Assembly: GCA_030629475.1 (NCBI GenBank)
Contig: DAOVOU010000047.1
Location: forward strand, 1 to 9,699
Direction: 5' to 3'
Origin: Desulfobacterales bacterium
GTDB lineage: Bacteria; Desulfobacterota; Desulfobacteria; Desulfobacterales; C00003060
DNA length: 9,699 nt
Below, piece after piece: positions 1 to 5,936 of this stretch. The translations under genes and the position numbers were made by a program. Numbering within the stretch: position 1 is the first letter of the stretch; every line of letters starts with the position of its first letter. The notes under the pieces were generated by a model, which worked only from the letters and a program-made list of their open reading frames with translations, was not told the origin of the DNA and did not search any database.

Positions 1-131
1 AAGAAGTGAAGCCTGACGCGCTGCCAGAACCCGGGGTTCAGGGCATACGTGAGAAGACGATTATGCTGGCAAAAAACAATGCTGACAAGTCACAACAGGT
101 GATCAAAGGCTGGCTGCAAGAGGCGGAATAA
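1..131 (+). CDS. fliF: FliF C-terminal end (partial), flagellar MS-ring protein
   Basis: Only the last 42 codons are present, in the frame that begins at base 3 and ends with TAA at 129-131. The encoded tail contains an ending of the type SQQVIKGWLQEAE. This matches the conserved cytoplasmic C-terminus of FliF (consensus roughly aliphatic-Ile-x-x-Trp-Leu), which binds the N-terminal domain of FliG and couples the MS ring to the C ring. fliG is the next gene on the same strand, as expected for a fliF-fliG operon. The membrane-spanning and ring-building domains lie upstream of the window. The identification rests on the short tail plus gene order. Confidence 0.85.
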   Translation, partial: EVKPDALPEPGVQGIREKTIMLAKNNADKSQQVIKGWLQEAE

Positions 132-148
132 ATGGCACAGGTCAAGTT

Positions 149-201
149 ATAAAATCGCTGCGCGATTTTATGCAGCGCGGCTTCGCCGCTTAGAAACTGC
201 A
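149..201. repeat. Two adjacent hairpins after fliF, REP-like
   Basis: Bases 149-158 and 162-171 are perfect reverse complements (10 bp) with a three-base TGC loop. Directly after, 177-181 and 185-189 (GCGGC/GCCGC, loop TTC) form a second stem, enclosed by an outer TGCAG (171-175)/CTGCA (197-201) pair. The paired stem-loop layout resembles bacterial REP or BIME elements. It could also stabilise the upstream mRNA or act as an attenuator. There is no clean run of T after either stem, so a classic intrinsic terminator is unlikely. Confidence 0.55.
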
Positions 202-214
202 CAGATCGTCAAAT

Positions 215-364
215 AGTTGAGTTGTTGAGTAGTTGAGTTGGGAAATAAGCATGTTAAATAACCATATTAGAGCTGCAATCATATCAAGTGTCCAATTTTT
301 AGGCAAACGATATGAATTCAAATAATAATAACCACTCAACCACTTAACCACTCAACCACTTAAC
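215..364. repeat. Octamer tandem array with inverted partner, fliF-fliG spacer
   Basis: The left arm (215-241) holds three octamers of the type AGTTGAGT/TGTTGAGT plus a partial unit. The right arm (330-361) holds four octamers alternating AACCACTC and AACCACTT, then continues as AAC to 364. The arms are near reverse complements of each other with about 88 AT-rich bases between them, so the spacer could form a long imperfect stem. The right arm runs directly into the Shine-Dalgarno sequence of fliG. Confidence 0.8.
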
Positions 365-368
365 GAGG
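365..368 (+). promoter_or_regulatory. Ribosome binding site deciding the fliG GTG start
   Basis: GAGG at 365-368 lies 8 bases before the GTG at 377 and 17 bases before the in-frame ATG at 386. The spacing favours GTG as the initiation codon. The site abuts the last bases of the right arm of the octamer array. Confidence 0.55.
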
Positions 369-376
369 TCTGTACA

Positions 377-1387
377 GTGAAGTTAATGGGCAAGAAGATA
401 ACGGGTCCGCAGAAGGCCGCAATATTTCTTTTGATGATGGGGGAAGAGTATACTTCGGAGGTTTTCAAGAAGTTGGAGCCGGATGAAATCAGCAAGCTTG
501 TCTCCTACATGTCAGAGACCAAATCTGTTCCCCAGCACGTCTTGACGCAGATTATGGAAGAGTTTCTTGAGAATATGGAAACCGAAGGTCAATTAATGGT
601 GGAAGGTCAATCTTTTCTAAAAAACGTGGTGGACGGCTCACTAGGCAAAGAAAGGGCCAGAGTCGTCTATAAGGAGCTTGAAAAGAGCAAGAAGAACGTG
701 CCGTTCGGTTATTTTGACAGTATGGACTGCAATATGGCAGTCAACTTGATCAAAGGGGAACATCCTCAAACGATAGCTCTGATACTGGGATCCTTGAGAT
801 CTCACAGGGCTGCCGAAATCCTTTCAGGCTTGCCAGAACAAATACAGGCCGACGTTGCAATGCGTATCGTACAAATGGAGCAGGTACCCAGAGAAGTTAT
901 CCAGGAAGTGGACCAGGTACTTCACAAGGAGGTTAGGGGCCTGGGCGATTCCGGCAGTAGGGAAGTTGACGGTACGACGGCCCTTGCCAATATATTGAAC
1001 GAAATAGACAAGAGTTCTGAAGAACAGATCCTGTCGTTGATTGAAGAACAAGATGAACAGATGGCTGATGAAATCAGACAACTGATGTTTATTTTTGAAG
1101 ATCTTCTCCAAGTGGATGATCGGGGTTTTCGAGAGATATTAAAACAGGTAGATAAACAAGAACTGAGTGTGGCCCTCAGGACTGCATCTGAAGAATTGAA
1201 AGAAAAGATCTTTAGCAACATGTCGGAAAGGGCAGTGGAGATGCTTCGGGAAGACATGGAGATCATGGGCCCTGTAAGGATCTCTGAGGTCGAAGAAGCC
1301 CAGCAAAAAATCCTCAGGGTCGCCAGACAACTTGAAAGTGAAGGGAAGATCATACTGGGGAAGGGGAAAGAAGATTCCCTTGTCTAA
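377..1387 (+). CDS. fliG: FliG, flagellar motor switch protein
   Basis: FliG is the C-ring subunit that binds FliF through its N-terminal domain, FliM through its middle domain, and the MotA stator through its C-terminal domain. At 336 residues the protein has the usual length. Residues 1-100 fit the N-terminal domain (PQKAAIFLLMMGEE near residue 11). The EHPQ motif of the middle domain is at 128-131. A linker with Gly199 leads to the C-terminal domain, where the hinge motif reads MFIF at 237-240. The torque helix region 247-290 keeps the alternating charges seen in the family (DDRGFREILKQVDK, then a SERAVEMLREDME stretch). The GTG start is chosen because GAGG precedes it by 8 bases; an ATG lies three codons downstream. 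The gap to fliH is only about 27-48 bases, depending on the fliH start, and carries no repeat array. Confidence 0.97.
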   Translation: MKLMGKKITGPQKAAIFLLMMGEEYTSEVFKKLEPDEISKLVSYMSETKSVPQHVLTQIMEEFLENMETEGQLMVEGQSFLKNVVDGSLGKERARVVYKELEKSKKNVPFGYFDSMDCNMAVNLIKGEHPQTIALILGSLRSHRAAEILSGLPEQIQADVAMRIVQMEQVPREVIQEVDQVLHKEVRGLGDSGSREVDGTTALANILNEIDKSSEEQILSLIEEQDEQMADEIRQLMFIFEDLLQVDDRGFREILKQVDKQELSVALRTASEELKEKIFSNMSERAVEMLREDMEIMGPVRISEVEEAQQKILRVARQLESEGKIILGKGKEDSLV

Positions 1388-1435
1388 AACTATGACAGAG
1401 ACCGGCACCCAAATGTGAAATGTGAGATTCTTGAA

Positions 1436-2188
1436 ATGGAATCCTTTCAAATGTCAAATCCCCCTTTGGCTTCCGACACACGTCCTAAGACCTTTGAGCC
1501 TTCCTATACCGGGTCGAGCGACGATAATACGCTTCGATTTATGCCCTTGTTTGATGACAGGGAGGATGACGGAAAGAATAATAGCGCGGATGACAGGGAG
1601 GATGACAGGGAGAAGGCTAACGGAATCATAGAGGAGGCAAAAAAAAAGGCGAGCTTGATCGAAAGTGAGGCCTACGAAAAGGGCTTTGCTCAGGGCGAAA
1701 AAGATGGCCTTGAGATGGGGACCAAGAAGCTTGAGAAGATTCTAGACCGAATCCATGGCACACTCCAGGATATGCTCGCTTACAGGCAAGAGTTTATCAA
1801 GAGATATGAAAATGAGATGTTACATCTGATCTGCGCTATTGCTGGAAAGGTTGTGCGGGGCGCGGTTAAGCTGGACAACCAGGTTGTTCGGGAAACCATC
1901 CTTGAGGCCTTCAGCCTTGCTGCCGATCGCTCGGAAGTGACAGTAAGGGTCAATCCCGAAGACGTTGAGTATGTGAAAGAAGTAAGGCCGGAATTCTTTG
2001 ATCGCATCAACGAGCTAAAATCGATCACGATTGAGTCTGACCCGTCCATTACCCGCGGCGGGTGTTTTATGGAAACCGCTTTTGGCAAGGTGGATGCCCG
2101 CCTGGAAACCCAGTTGGAGAAGATAACCAAGGCAGTTGAGCGTGCCTTTGAAGAAGAAAGTGTGGAATTTGTGAATCGAGAATCGTAA
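1436..2188 (+). CDS. fliH: FliH, regulator of the flagellar export ATPase
   Basis: FliH binds and restrains FliI and tethers the ATPase complex to FliN at the C ring. The reading frame opens with a GTG at 1415, but ATGs at 1436 and 1451 have better-placed GAG/GGA purines (about 9 bases), so 1436 is preferred without certainty. Numbering from the GTG, residues 47-66 are a low-complexity acidic/arginine stretch with DDRE repeats. Residues 67-135 are helical and contain a GxxxG ladder (Gly90, 94, 98, 102), a known FliH feature. Residues 136-245 form the FliI-binding domain, with the conserved GGC-x-x-E-T-x-F-G-x-x-D-A-R-L-E-T-Q-L signature near 215-234. The last codons take part in a dyad with sequence upstream of fliI. 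Confidence 0.93.
   Translation: MESFQMSNPPLASDTRPKTFEPSYTGSSDDNTLRFMPLFDDREDDGKNNSADDREDDREKANGIIEEAKKKASLIESEAYEKGFAQGEKDGLEMGTKKLEKILDRIHGTLQDMLAYRQEFIKRYENEMLHLICAIAGKVVRGAVKLDNQVVRETILEAFSLAADRSEVTVRVNPEDVEYVKEVRPEFFDRINELKSITIESDPSITRGGCFMETAFGKVDARLETQLEKITKAVERAFEEESVEFVNRES
1553..1612 (+). repeat. 12-base in-frame tandem repeat inside fliH
   Basis: The 12-mer GATGACAGGGAG occurs exactly at 1553-1564, 1589-1600 and 1601-1612, with a diverged start of another copy at 1565. Because the unit is a multiple of three it keeps the frame and encodes Asp-Asp-Arg-Glu each time. It sits in the poorly conserved N-terminal part of FliH, where length change is probably tolerated. Confidence 0.85.
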
Positions 2189-2299
2189 GCCGGAAACCGG
2201 ATGCCAGATGCCGGATGCCGGATTTGGCTTTGCCATGTGTAATTTTTCTCACATCTGGCATCGTGCATCTGGTATCAGGCATCGTTAGACTCGATTCAC
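2171..2299. repeat. Heptamer tandem array with inverted partner, fliH-fliI junction
   Basis: The left arm (2190-2224) is five consecutive heptamers of the CCGGATG type, with variants CCGGAAA, CCAGATG and CCGGATT. The right arm (2252-2286) is five heptamers of the complementary CATCTGG type. A perfect 10-bp inverted repeat encloses both arms: GTGAATCGAG at 2171-2180 and CTCGATTCAC at 2290-2299. The left outer stem lies within the last codons of fliH. The whole junction could fold as one hairpin of about 130 bases, ending 11 bases before the fliI start. Confidence 0.87.
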
Positions 2300-2310
2300 G
2301 AATAACGATT

Positions 2311-3657
2311 ATGTCGAGCGATCTTAGCAACATTGCCTGGAATCAATATATAGATGCTGTAAACGCCTGCCAGTGCTTAACGGCTGAGGGGAGTGTTGTC
2401 AAGGTCATTGGACTTGTTGTGGAAGGGCTCGGTCCGGGGATGGGTGTGGGGAGCGCTTGCAATATCCAGAGTGCGGATGGTGAGGAGATTCTGGCTGAGG
2501 TTGTCGGTTTCAAAGATCGAAGAATTATTCTGATGCCGTATGGAGAAATGCGAGGCATCAGTCCCGGGTGTAAGATCACCTTGGTTAATGAACGCCCTCG
2601 TGTGCCGGTAGGGGATGCTTTTCTTGGAAGGGTGGTCGATGGTTTGGGTCAGCCTATTGATGGGCGCGGGCCAATACCCTCAAAAGCTCATTATCCCCTG
2701 TATGGCGAGGTAGTGAATCCTATGAACCGAAGGCCTATCCGCGAAGTGGCGGACCTGGGTATTGGTGCGGTCAACACCCTTATTACGGTTGGCAAGGGAC
2801 AGCGAATGGCTATTATGTCTGGCTCGGGTGTTGGCAAAAGCGTGTTGATGGGGATGATGGCACGATACACTACTGCTGACGTAAGCGTGGTTGCGCTGAT
2901 TGGTGAGCGGGGACGCGAGGTCAAGGACTTTATTGAGCAAGATCTCGGTGAGGAGGGTCTCAAAAAATCTGTTGTGGTAGCGGCAACCTCGGATGTGTCG
3001 CCTTTAGTAAGGATGCGGGGGACCTACCTGGCAACAACCCTTGCAGAGTACTTCAGGGACCGGGGTCTCGATGTAATCTTGGTCATGGACTCTATCACCA
3101 GGTTTGCCATGTCATGCAGGGACATTGGCTTAGCCGTAGGAGAGCCGCCCACATTAAGAGGATATACCCCTTCATTCTTTGTTCAACTGCCCAAGCTTCT
3201 GGAACGCGCTGGCAGTATTGACGGCAAAGGGAGTATAACCGGTATCTACACGGTTTTGGTCGAAGGGGATGATATGAACGATCCTGTGGGAGATGCTGTG
3301 CGAGCTACCGTAGACGGCCATATTGTACTTTCAAGAAGGCTTGCCAATCGTGGCCATTATCCGGCCATAGATGTGCTTGCGAGCGTAAGCCGCGTGATGC
3401 GAGAAGTGGTGGACCCTGAGCACTTGAAACTCTCTGAGAAGCTTAGAGACGTTATCGCTACCTATCAGGACGCGGAAGACTTAATAGCTATCGGGGCATA
3501 TGTTGACGGGAGTGATCCAAAAATAGATTATGCCAAAGGTATGATTGACAGTATCAATGCCTTTTTGAGACAGGATATTACGGAGAAGGTGTCACTTGAG
3601 GTTGGACTTGACAACCTCAAGGGGCTATTCCAGGGCGACGATCATGAAAAGGTTTAA
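2311..3657 (+). CDS. fliI: FliI, flagellum-specific type III export ATPase
   Basis: FliI is the hexameric ATPase at the base of the flagellar export gate; it unloads chaperone-substrate complexes and works with FliH and FliJ. From the ATG at 2311 the protein is 448 residues, the usual size. The frame stays open upstream to 2215, but those 32 extra codons lie in the heptamer array and look like translated repeat, so they are left out. Walker A is GSGVGKS at residues 171-177, the GERGRE motif is at 198-203, and Walker B is VILVMDS at 255-261. The SITRFAMSCRDIGLAVGEPP stretch is typical of FliI and its F1-beta relatives. There is no strong Shine-Dalgarno before 2311. The gene overlaps fliJ by 14 bases, suggesting translational coupling. 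Confidence 0.97.
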   Translation: MSSDLSNIAWNQYIDAVNACQCLTAEGSVVKVIGLVVEGLGPGMGVGSACNIQSADGEEILAEVVGFKDRRIILMPYGEMRGISPGCKITLVNERPRVPVGDAFLGRVVDGLGQPIDGRGPIPSKAHYPLYGEVVNPMNRRPIREVADLGIGAVNTLITVGKGQRMAIMSGSGVGKSVLMGMMARYTTADVSVVALIGERGREVKDFIEQDLGEEGLKKSVVVAATSDVSPLVRMRGTYLATTLAEYFRDRGLDVILVMDSITRFAMSCRDIGLAVGEPPTLRGYTPSFFVQLPKLLERAGSIDGKGSITGIYTVLVEGDDMNDPVGDAVRATVDGHIVLSRRLANRGHYPAIDVLASVSRVMREVVDPEHLKLSEKLRDVIATYQDAEDLIAIGAYVDGSDPKIDYAKGMIDSINAFLRQDITEKVSLEVGLDNLKGLFQGDDHEKV

Positions 3658-4096
3658 ATTCAGACTCGACCCGGTGATCCGGTATCGAGAGTACCGGGAA
3701 CGGATTGCCCAGATCGACCTGGCCAGAGAGACACAGGCGCTTATTGAAAGTAAGAACAGGATTTCCGAGATCGAACAGACCAGACGGTGTGCTGTTAGTG
3801 AACTTGACGGCGAGCAGAAGGAAGGGATTGAAGTTGATCGCTATCGGGTCTTTACAGCCTATTTACAAGGGTTGCACGACGAGATTTCATCCGAAAGTGG
3901 GCGCCTGGTTGAGATTGGCAAGAGGATAAGGGAAAAGCAGCAGGCGGTCAAGGCCGAAACGATAAAGAAGAAAACCCTGGAGTGGATTAAGCAAAACGAA
4001 TACAGTAAACACTTGGAATGGATGAATCGGGCAGAACAGAAGGCAGCAGATGAGCTGATCGGGCTGAGGAGAAAAGCAGTAGGCAGTGGGCAGTAA
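3644..4096 (+). CDS. fliJ: FliJ, export-apparatus stalk protein / chaperone escort
   Basis: The 150-residue product is almost entirely helical and charged, as FliJ is. FliJ forms an antiparallel coiled coil that inserts into the FliI hexamer and contacts FlhA. The N-terminus MKRFKFRLDPVIRYREYRE matches the usual 'F+F+L..vl..R' opening. The C-terminal helix has the KKKTLEWIKQNEY and EQKAADEL pattern. The ATG at 3644 lies inside fliI, with an AGGG about 8 bases upstream; the frame extends further up to 3596 but that part is within fliI and is not family-like. The last seven codons (KAVGSGQ) and the stop are encoded by a heptamer array, so the native C-terminus may have been altered. Confidence 0.9.
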   Translation: MKRFKFRLDPVIRYREYRERIAQIDLARETQALIESKNRISEIEQTRRCAVSELDGEQKEGIEVDRYRVFTAYLQGLHDEISSESGRLVEIGKRIREKQQAVKAETIKKKTLEWIKQNEYSKHLEWMNRAEQKAADELIGLRRKAVGSGQ

Positions 4097-4145
4097 GCAG
4101 TGGGCAGTGGGCAGTGGGCAATTTGTATGGTGCCTACTGCTTACT
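4074..4145. repeat. Heptamer tandem array overlapping the fliJ stop, with short inverted partner
   Basis: Seven consecutive heptamers of the GGGCAGT type (variants AAGCAGT, AGGCAGT, GGGCAAT) run from 4074 to 4122. The fliJ stop codon (4094-4096) falls at the border of the third and fourth units. A two-unit reverse-complement arm at 4132-4145 matches the AGTAAGCAGTAGGC permutation of the left arm, so a short stem with unequal arms is possible. Confidence 0.85.
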
Positions 4146-4184
4146 ATGATAGACGTCCCAAGAATTTTCTGACCAAAAAGAAAT

Positions 4185-4769
4185 ATGAAGTTCGGAACTA
4201 AGCACATAAAAGTCTACCTGCCGGCAACGCTATTGGGCTTTTTGATTGTAAAGCTCATGGTTGGCGGAACGCTCCTGTACATGAAAAGCTCTGCGTTGCC
4301 CGTGCCTGTGTTGGATAGCAGACCAGCCTTAGCCGAAGATGCCGATTCCCCTATGCCATCACAGCCATCTTTGAATTCCCAAAATGTGGGGGCGAGCGTA
4401 GAAATCCTTGAGTGCAAGCGTGCTGAGATAGAAACGGAAAGACGGCAACTGGAAAGGGAACGTAAACAACTAACGGCACTTAAGCAGGAAATTGAGGCAA
4501 AGGTTATCCGGTTATCGGAAATCCAGGACAGTATCCAGAGAAAGCTTGATGAACAAAAGACGATTCGTGACAACAAGATCAAGCATCTCATCAAGATATA
4601 CACCACCATGGCCCCGAAAAAGGCCGCGGCCCTTATAGAAAAGCTTGATATGGGGGTTATTATAGAATTGTTTTCAAGGATGAAAGGGGAGCATGTTGGG
4701 CAGATACTTCCCCACGTGTCGGCTGAGAAGGCGGCCAAGATCAGTGAACGCCTTGCCAGGCGCAATTGA
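4185..4769 (+). CDS. MotE-like coiled-coil membrane protein (MgtE N-domain fold)
   Basis: The 194-residue product has a short cytoplasmic N-terminus and one membrane helix at about 12-33. A Pro/Ser-rich linker (about 38-70) and a charged coiled coil (about 72-135) follow. The C-terminus (about 136-192) has the pattern IYTTMAPKKAAALIEKLD followed by a second SRMKGEHVGQILPHVSAEKAA unit. That C-terminal pattern is typical of the MgtE intracellular N domain and of MotE-type proteins. In rhizobia MotE is a chaperone for the periplasmic motility protein MotC, and related proteins commonly follow fliJ in deltaproteobacteria; a role in stator or basal-body assembly is inferred. The start is weakly supported (AAAAAGAAAT upstream), but an earlier ATG at 4146 is closed by a stop in frame. 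The stop overlaps the first base pair of the next nonamer array. Confidence 0.75.
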   Translation: MKFGTKHIKVYLPATLLGFLIVKLMVGGTLLYMKSSALPVPVLDSRPALAEDADSPMPSQPSLNSQNVGASVEILECKRAEIETERRQLERERKQLTALKQEIEAKVIRLSEIQDSIQRKLDEQKTIRDNKIKHLIKIYTTMAPKKAAALIEKLDMGVIIELFSRMKGEHVGQILPHVSAEKAAKISERLARRN

Positions 4770-4874
4770 GTTTATTGGGTTTGTTGGGTTTGTTGTGTTG
4801 GAACATAATAAACTCTATAAACTCTAGAAACCCGATAAACCCAATAAACACAACAAACCCAACAAACCCAATAA
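4768..4874. repeat. Nonamer tandem array with perfect 28-bp inverted arms
   Basis: The left arm starts inside the stop codon of the MotE-like gene: GAGTTTATT, then two GGGTTTGTT units, then GTGTTG. The right arm is seven nonamers from 4810 to 4872 (AAACTCTAT and AAACTCTAG through AAACCCAAT). Bases 4772-4799 and 4847-4874 are exact reverse complements over 28 bp, with a 47-base loop. The element fills the gap between two convergent genes and ends 2 bases before the stop of the minus-strand gene. It has no GC-rich core or T run, so if it ends transcription it is not a standard intrinsic terminator. Confidence 0.92.
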
Positions 4875-4876
4875 CG

Positions 4877-5395
4877 TCAGGGTCGTTCCACTTTTTCAAT
4901 ATTGATATTGAAAGTCCCCTGGGGTTGGGTGGCGGGAGCGATCTCCGGCTCGGGTACCCGACGCGTACCGTATACGATGCTCTCATTTCCATGGTTGTCG
5001 GTGACCCTCTTCACCGGCGTGCTATTGATGATCTGCATGATCATCTCGTCTGAAAAGCCAGCCTTTTTTAACATTCCTATTTGTTCCGGGGACAACTCGG
5101 CCTTCTTAGGATTCTTATAACGGTCAGCCAAAATTACGGCCTTCAGCATTTCATCATCGGCCCCGGCACTCTTGAGTTTCATCAAAAACTCACCAGTTAC
5201 GGAACAGGTCTGTTCGGCGATCAGCATTTGAATCACAGTATCACTGATCTTTGCCTTCTTCATTCTGCTCATATCATCAGGACTGACCAATGAGTTCATG
5301 GCCCAGACCACACCGCAAAAGATTATCGTCATACCTACCAGGGAGAGTGTAATCAGTATCTCGGAATTTCTGCAACTCATTGACATCATAGACAT
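4877..5395 (-). CDS. Unknown membrane-anchored protein with three helical repeats
   Basis: The function is not recognised. The 172-residue product has a Met/Ser-rich start, one hydrophobic segment at about 11-32 (LITLSLVGMTIIFCGVVWAM), and a soluble remainder. Three related segments can be aligned: about 38-60 (SPDDMSRMKKAKISDTVIQMLI), 67-89 (TGEFLMKLKSAGADDEMLKAVI) and 102-124 (SPEQIGMLKKAGFSDEMIMQII). The shared pattern is Leu/Met-Lys-x-Ala-Gly-x-(Ser/Asp)-Asp-Glu-Met-hydrophobic. A Pro-rich tail ends in NINIEKVERP. The gene is inverted relative to the flagellar genes and converges on the MotE-like gene. No clear Shine-Dalgarno is seen before 5395, and ATGs at codons 3, 4 and 6 are also possible. 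The topology suggests an anchored protein, possibly periplasmic; that is inference. Confidence 0.72.
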   Translation of the reverse strand: MSMMSMSCRNSEILITLSLVGMTIIFCGVVWAMNSLVSPDDMSRMKKAKISDTVIQMLIAEQTCSVTGEFLMKLKSAGADDEMLKAVILADRYKNPKKAELSPEQIGMLKKAGFSDEMIMQIINSTPVKRVTDNHGNESIVYGTRRVPEPEIAPATQPQGTFNINIEKVERP

Positions 5396-5431
5396 TTTAG
5401 TGGAGATCGATTTGTGCCATCCACGTGGTTA

Positions 5432-5511
5432 GGGTTTGTTGTGTTCATTGGGTTTGTTGTGTTTGTTAACTCAATAAACCGTGTAAACACAACAAACACA
5501 ACAAACACTAA
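5432..5511. repeat. Nonamer tandem array with inverted partner between the two minus-strand genes
   Basis: The left arm has four nonamers (5432-5467): GGGTTTGTT, GTGTTCATT, GGGTTTGTT and GTGTTTGTT. The right arm (5467-5511) has five of the AAACACAAC type. Bases 5452-5467 and 5491-5506 are exact reverse complements over 16 bp with a loop of about 24 bases. The stop codon of the small minus-strand gene (5508-5510) lies within the edge of the right arm. The unit is the same family as the array at 4768-4874. Confidence 0.88.
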
Positions 5512-5708
5512 ACATAGATATCCACCAGATGTCCTTTTTCAAAAGGAATGACGCGACGCAATCGTTGGGGCTCATGATTGTCGGAATTCTTGGATAACTC
5601 GGTGTCGTTTTGGCCCACAACAGCCGTGCTTTGGTGAGGCCTGGCAAGATATGTTTTGCTCTTTGTAATAGGTACGATAGCCATATTTTGGTTGGGATTA
5701 ACTTCCAT
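5508..5708 (-). CDS. Small unknown protein, 66 residues
   Basis: The protein is not recognised. It is hydrophilic with no membrane segment, and ends RRVIPFEKGHLVDIYV, a slightly hydrophobic beta-like tail. The main support is the start: an exact AGGAGG (5719-5724 on the complement) sits 10 bases before the ATG, one of the best Shine-Dalgarno matches in the window. The gene lies just upstream of the repeat-containing membrane protein on the same strand, 112 bases away, so the two could be co-transcribed despite the array between them. Overlapping frames on the + strand lack a ribosome binding site. Shortness and lack of a recognisable family limit confidence. Confidence 0.6.
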   Translation of the reverse strand: MEVNPNQNMAIVPITKSKTYLARPHQSTAVVGQNDTELSKNSDNHEPQRLRRVIPFEKGHLVDIYV

Positions 5709-5718
5709 GGCTCAGCAC

Positions 5719-5724
5719 CCTCCT
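5719..5724 (-). promoter_or_regulatory. Strong Shine-Dalgarno for the 66-residue gene
   Basis: On the minus strand the sequence reads AGGAGGG, 9-10 bases before the ATG at 5708. It fixes both the strand and the start codon of the small gene. Confidence 0.7.
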
Positions 5725-5751
5725 ATTTATCGGTTAACGGACCAACTCAAC

Positions 5752-5778
5752 GCTATAAGCATATTTTCAAAAAGTCAA
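5752..5778 (-). promoter_or_regulatory. Candidate sigma-70-like promoter for the minus-strand pair
   Basis: On the minus strand a TTGACT (complement of 5773-5778) is followed after 15 bases by TATAGC (complement of 5752-5757). The -35 box is good, the spacer is short and the -10 box is imperfect. Its position, about 30 bases upstream of the Shine-Dalgarno, is sensible for the two minus-strand genes. Confidence 0.3.
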
Positions 5779-5936
5779 GCATTCTTGTTCCGGGTTGCAA
5801 AGATATGGGAAATATTTTCCTCTCCAGACTTTATCATGGAAAAACTTTCATTCTAAGACCAACCTAGAGTGCCTGGTATTGGACATGGTTTCTGCAAGAA
5901 GTTGTATTTATTGACGATACATAAAAGCACCTTTTC

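Noticed and set aside
132..152. Mini-frame ATG at 132 directly after the fliF stop (MAQVKL)
   Set aside because: Only six codons, no ribosome binding site, and it runs into the hairpin; no sign of a real leader peptide.
251..325. 24-codon frame in the loop of the fliF-fliG octamer hairpin
   Set aside because: No convincing Shine-Dalgarno and no recognisable family; AT-rich loops open short frames by chance.
2215..2310. Upstream extension of fliI starting at ATG 2215
   Set aside because: The 32 residues are a translation of the heptamer array and hairpin loop; FliI homologues begin near the 2311 ATG.
5656..5856. Plus-strand frame with a hydrophobic start opposite the 66-residue gene
   Set aside because: Starts at TTG with no ribosome binding site and lies antisense to a gene with an exact AGGAGG.
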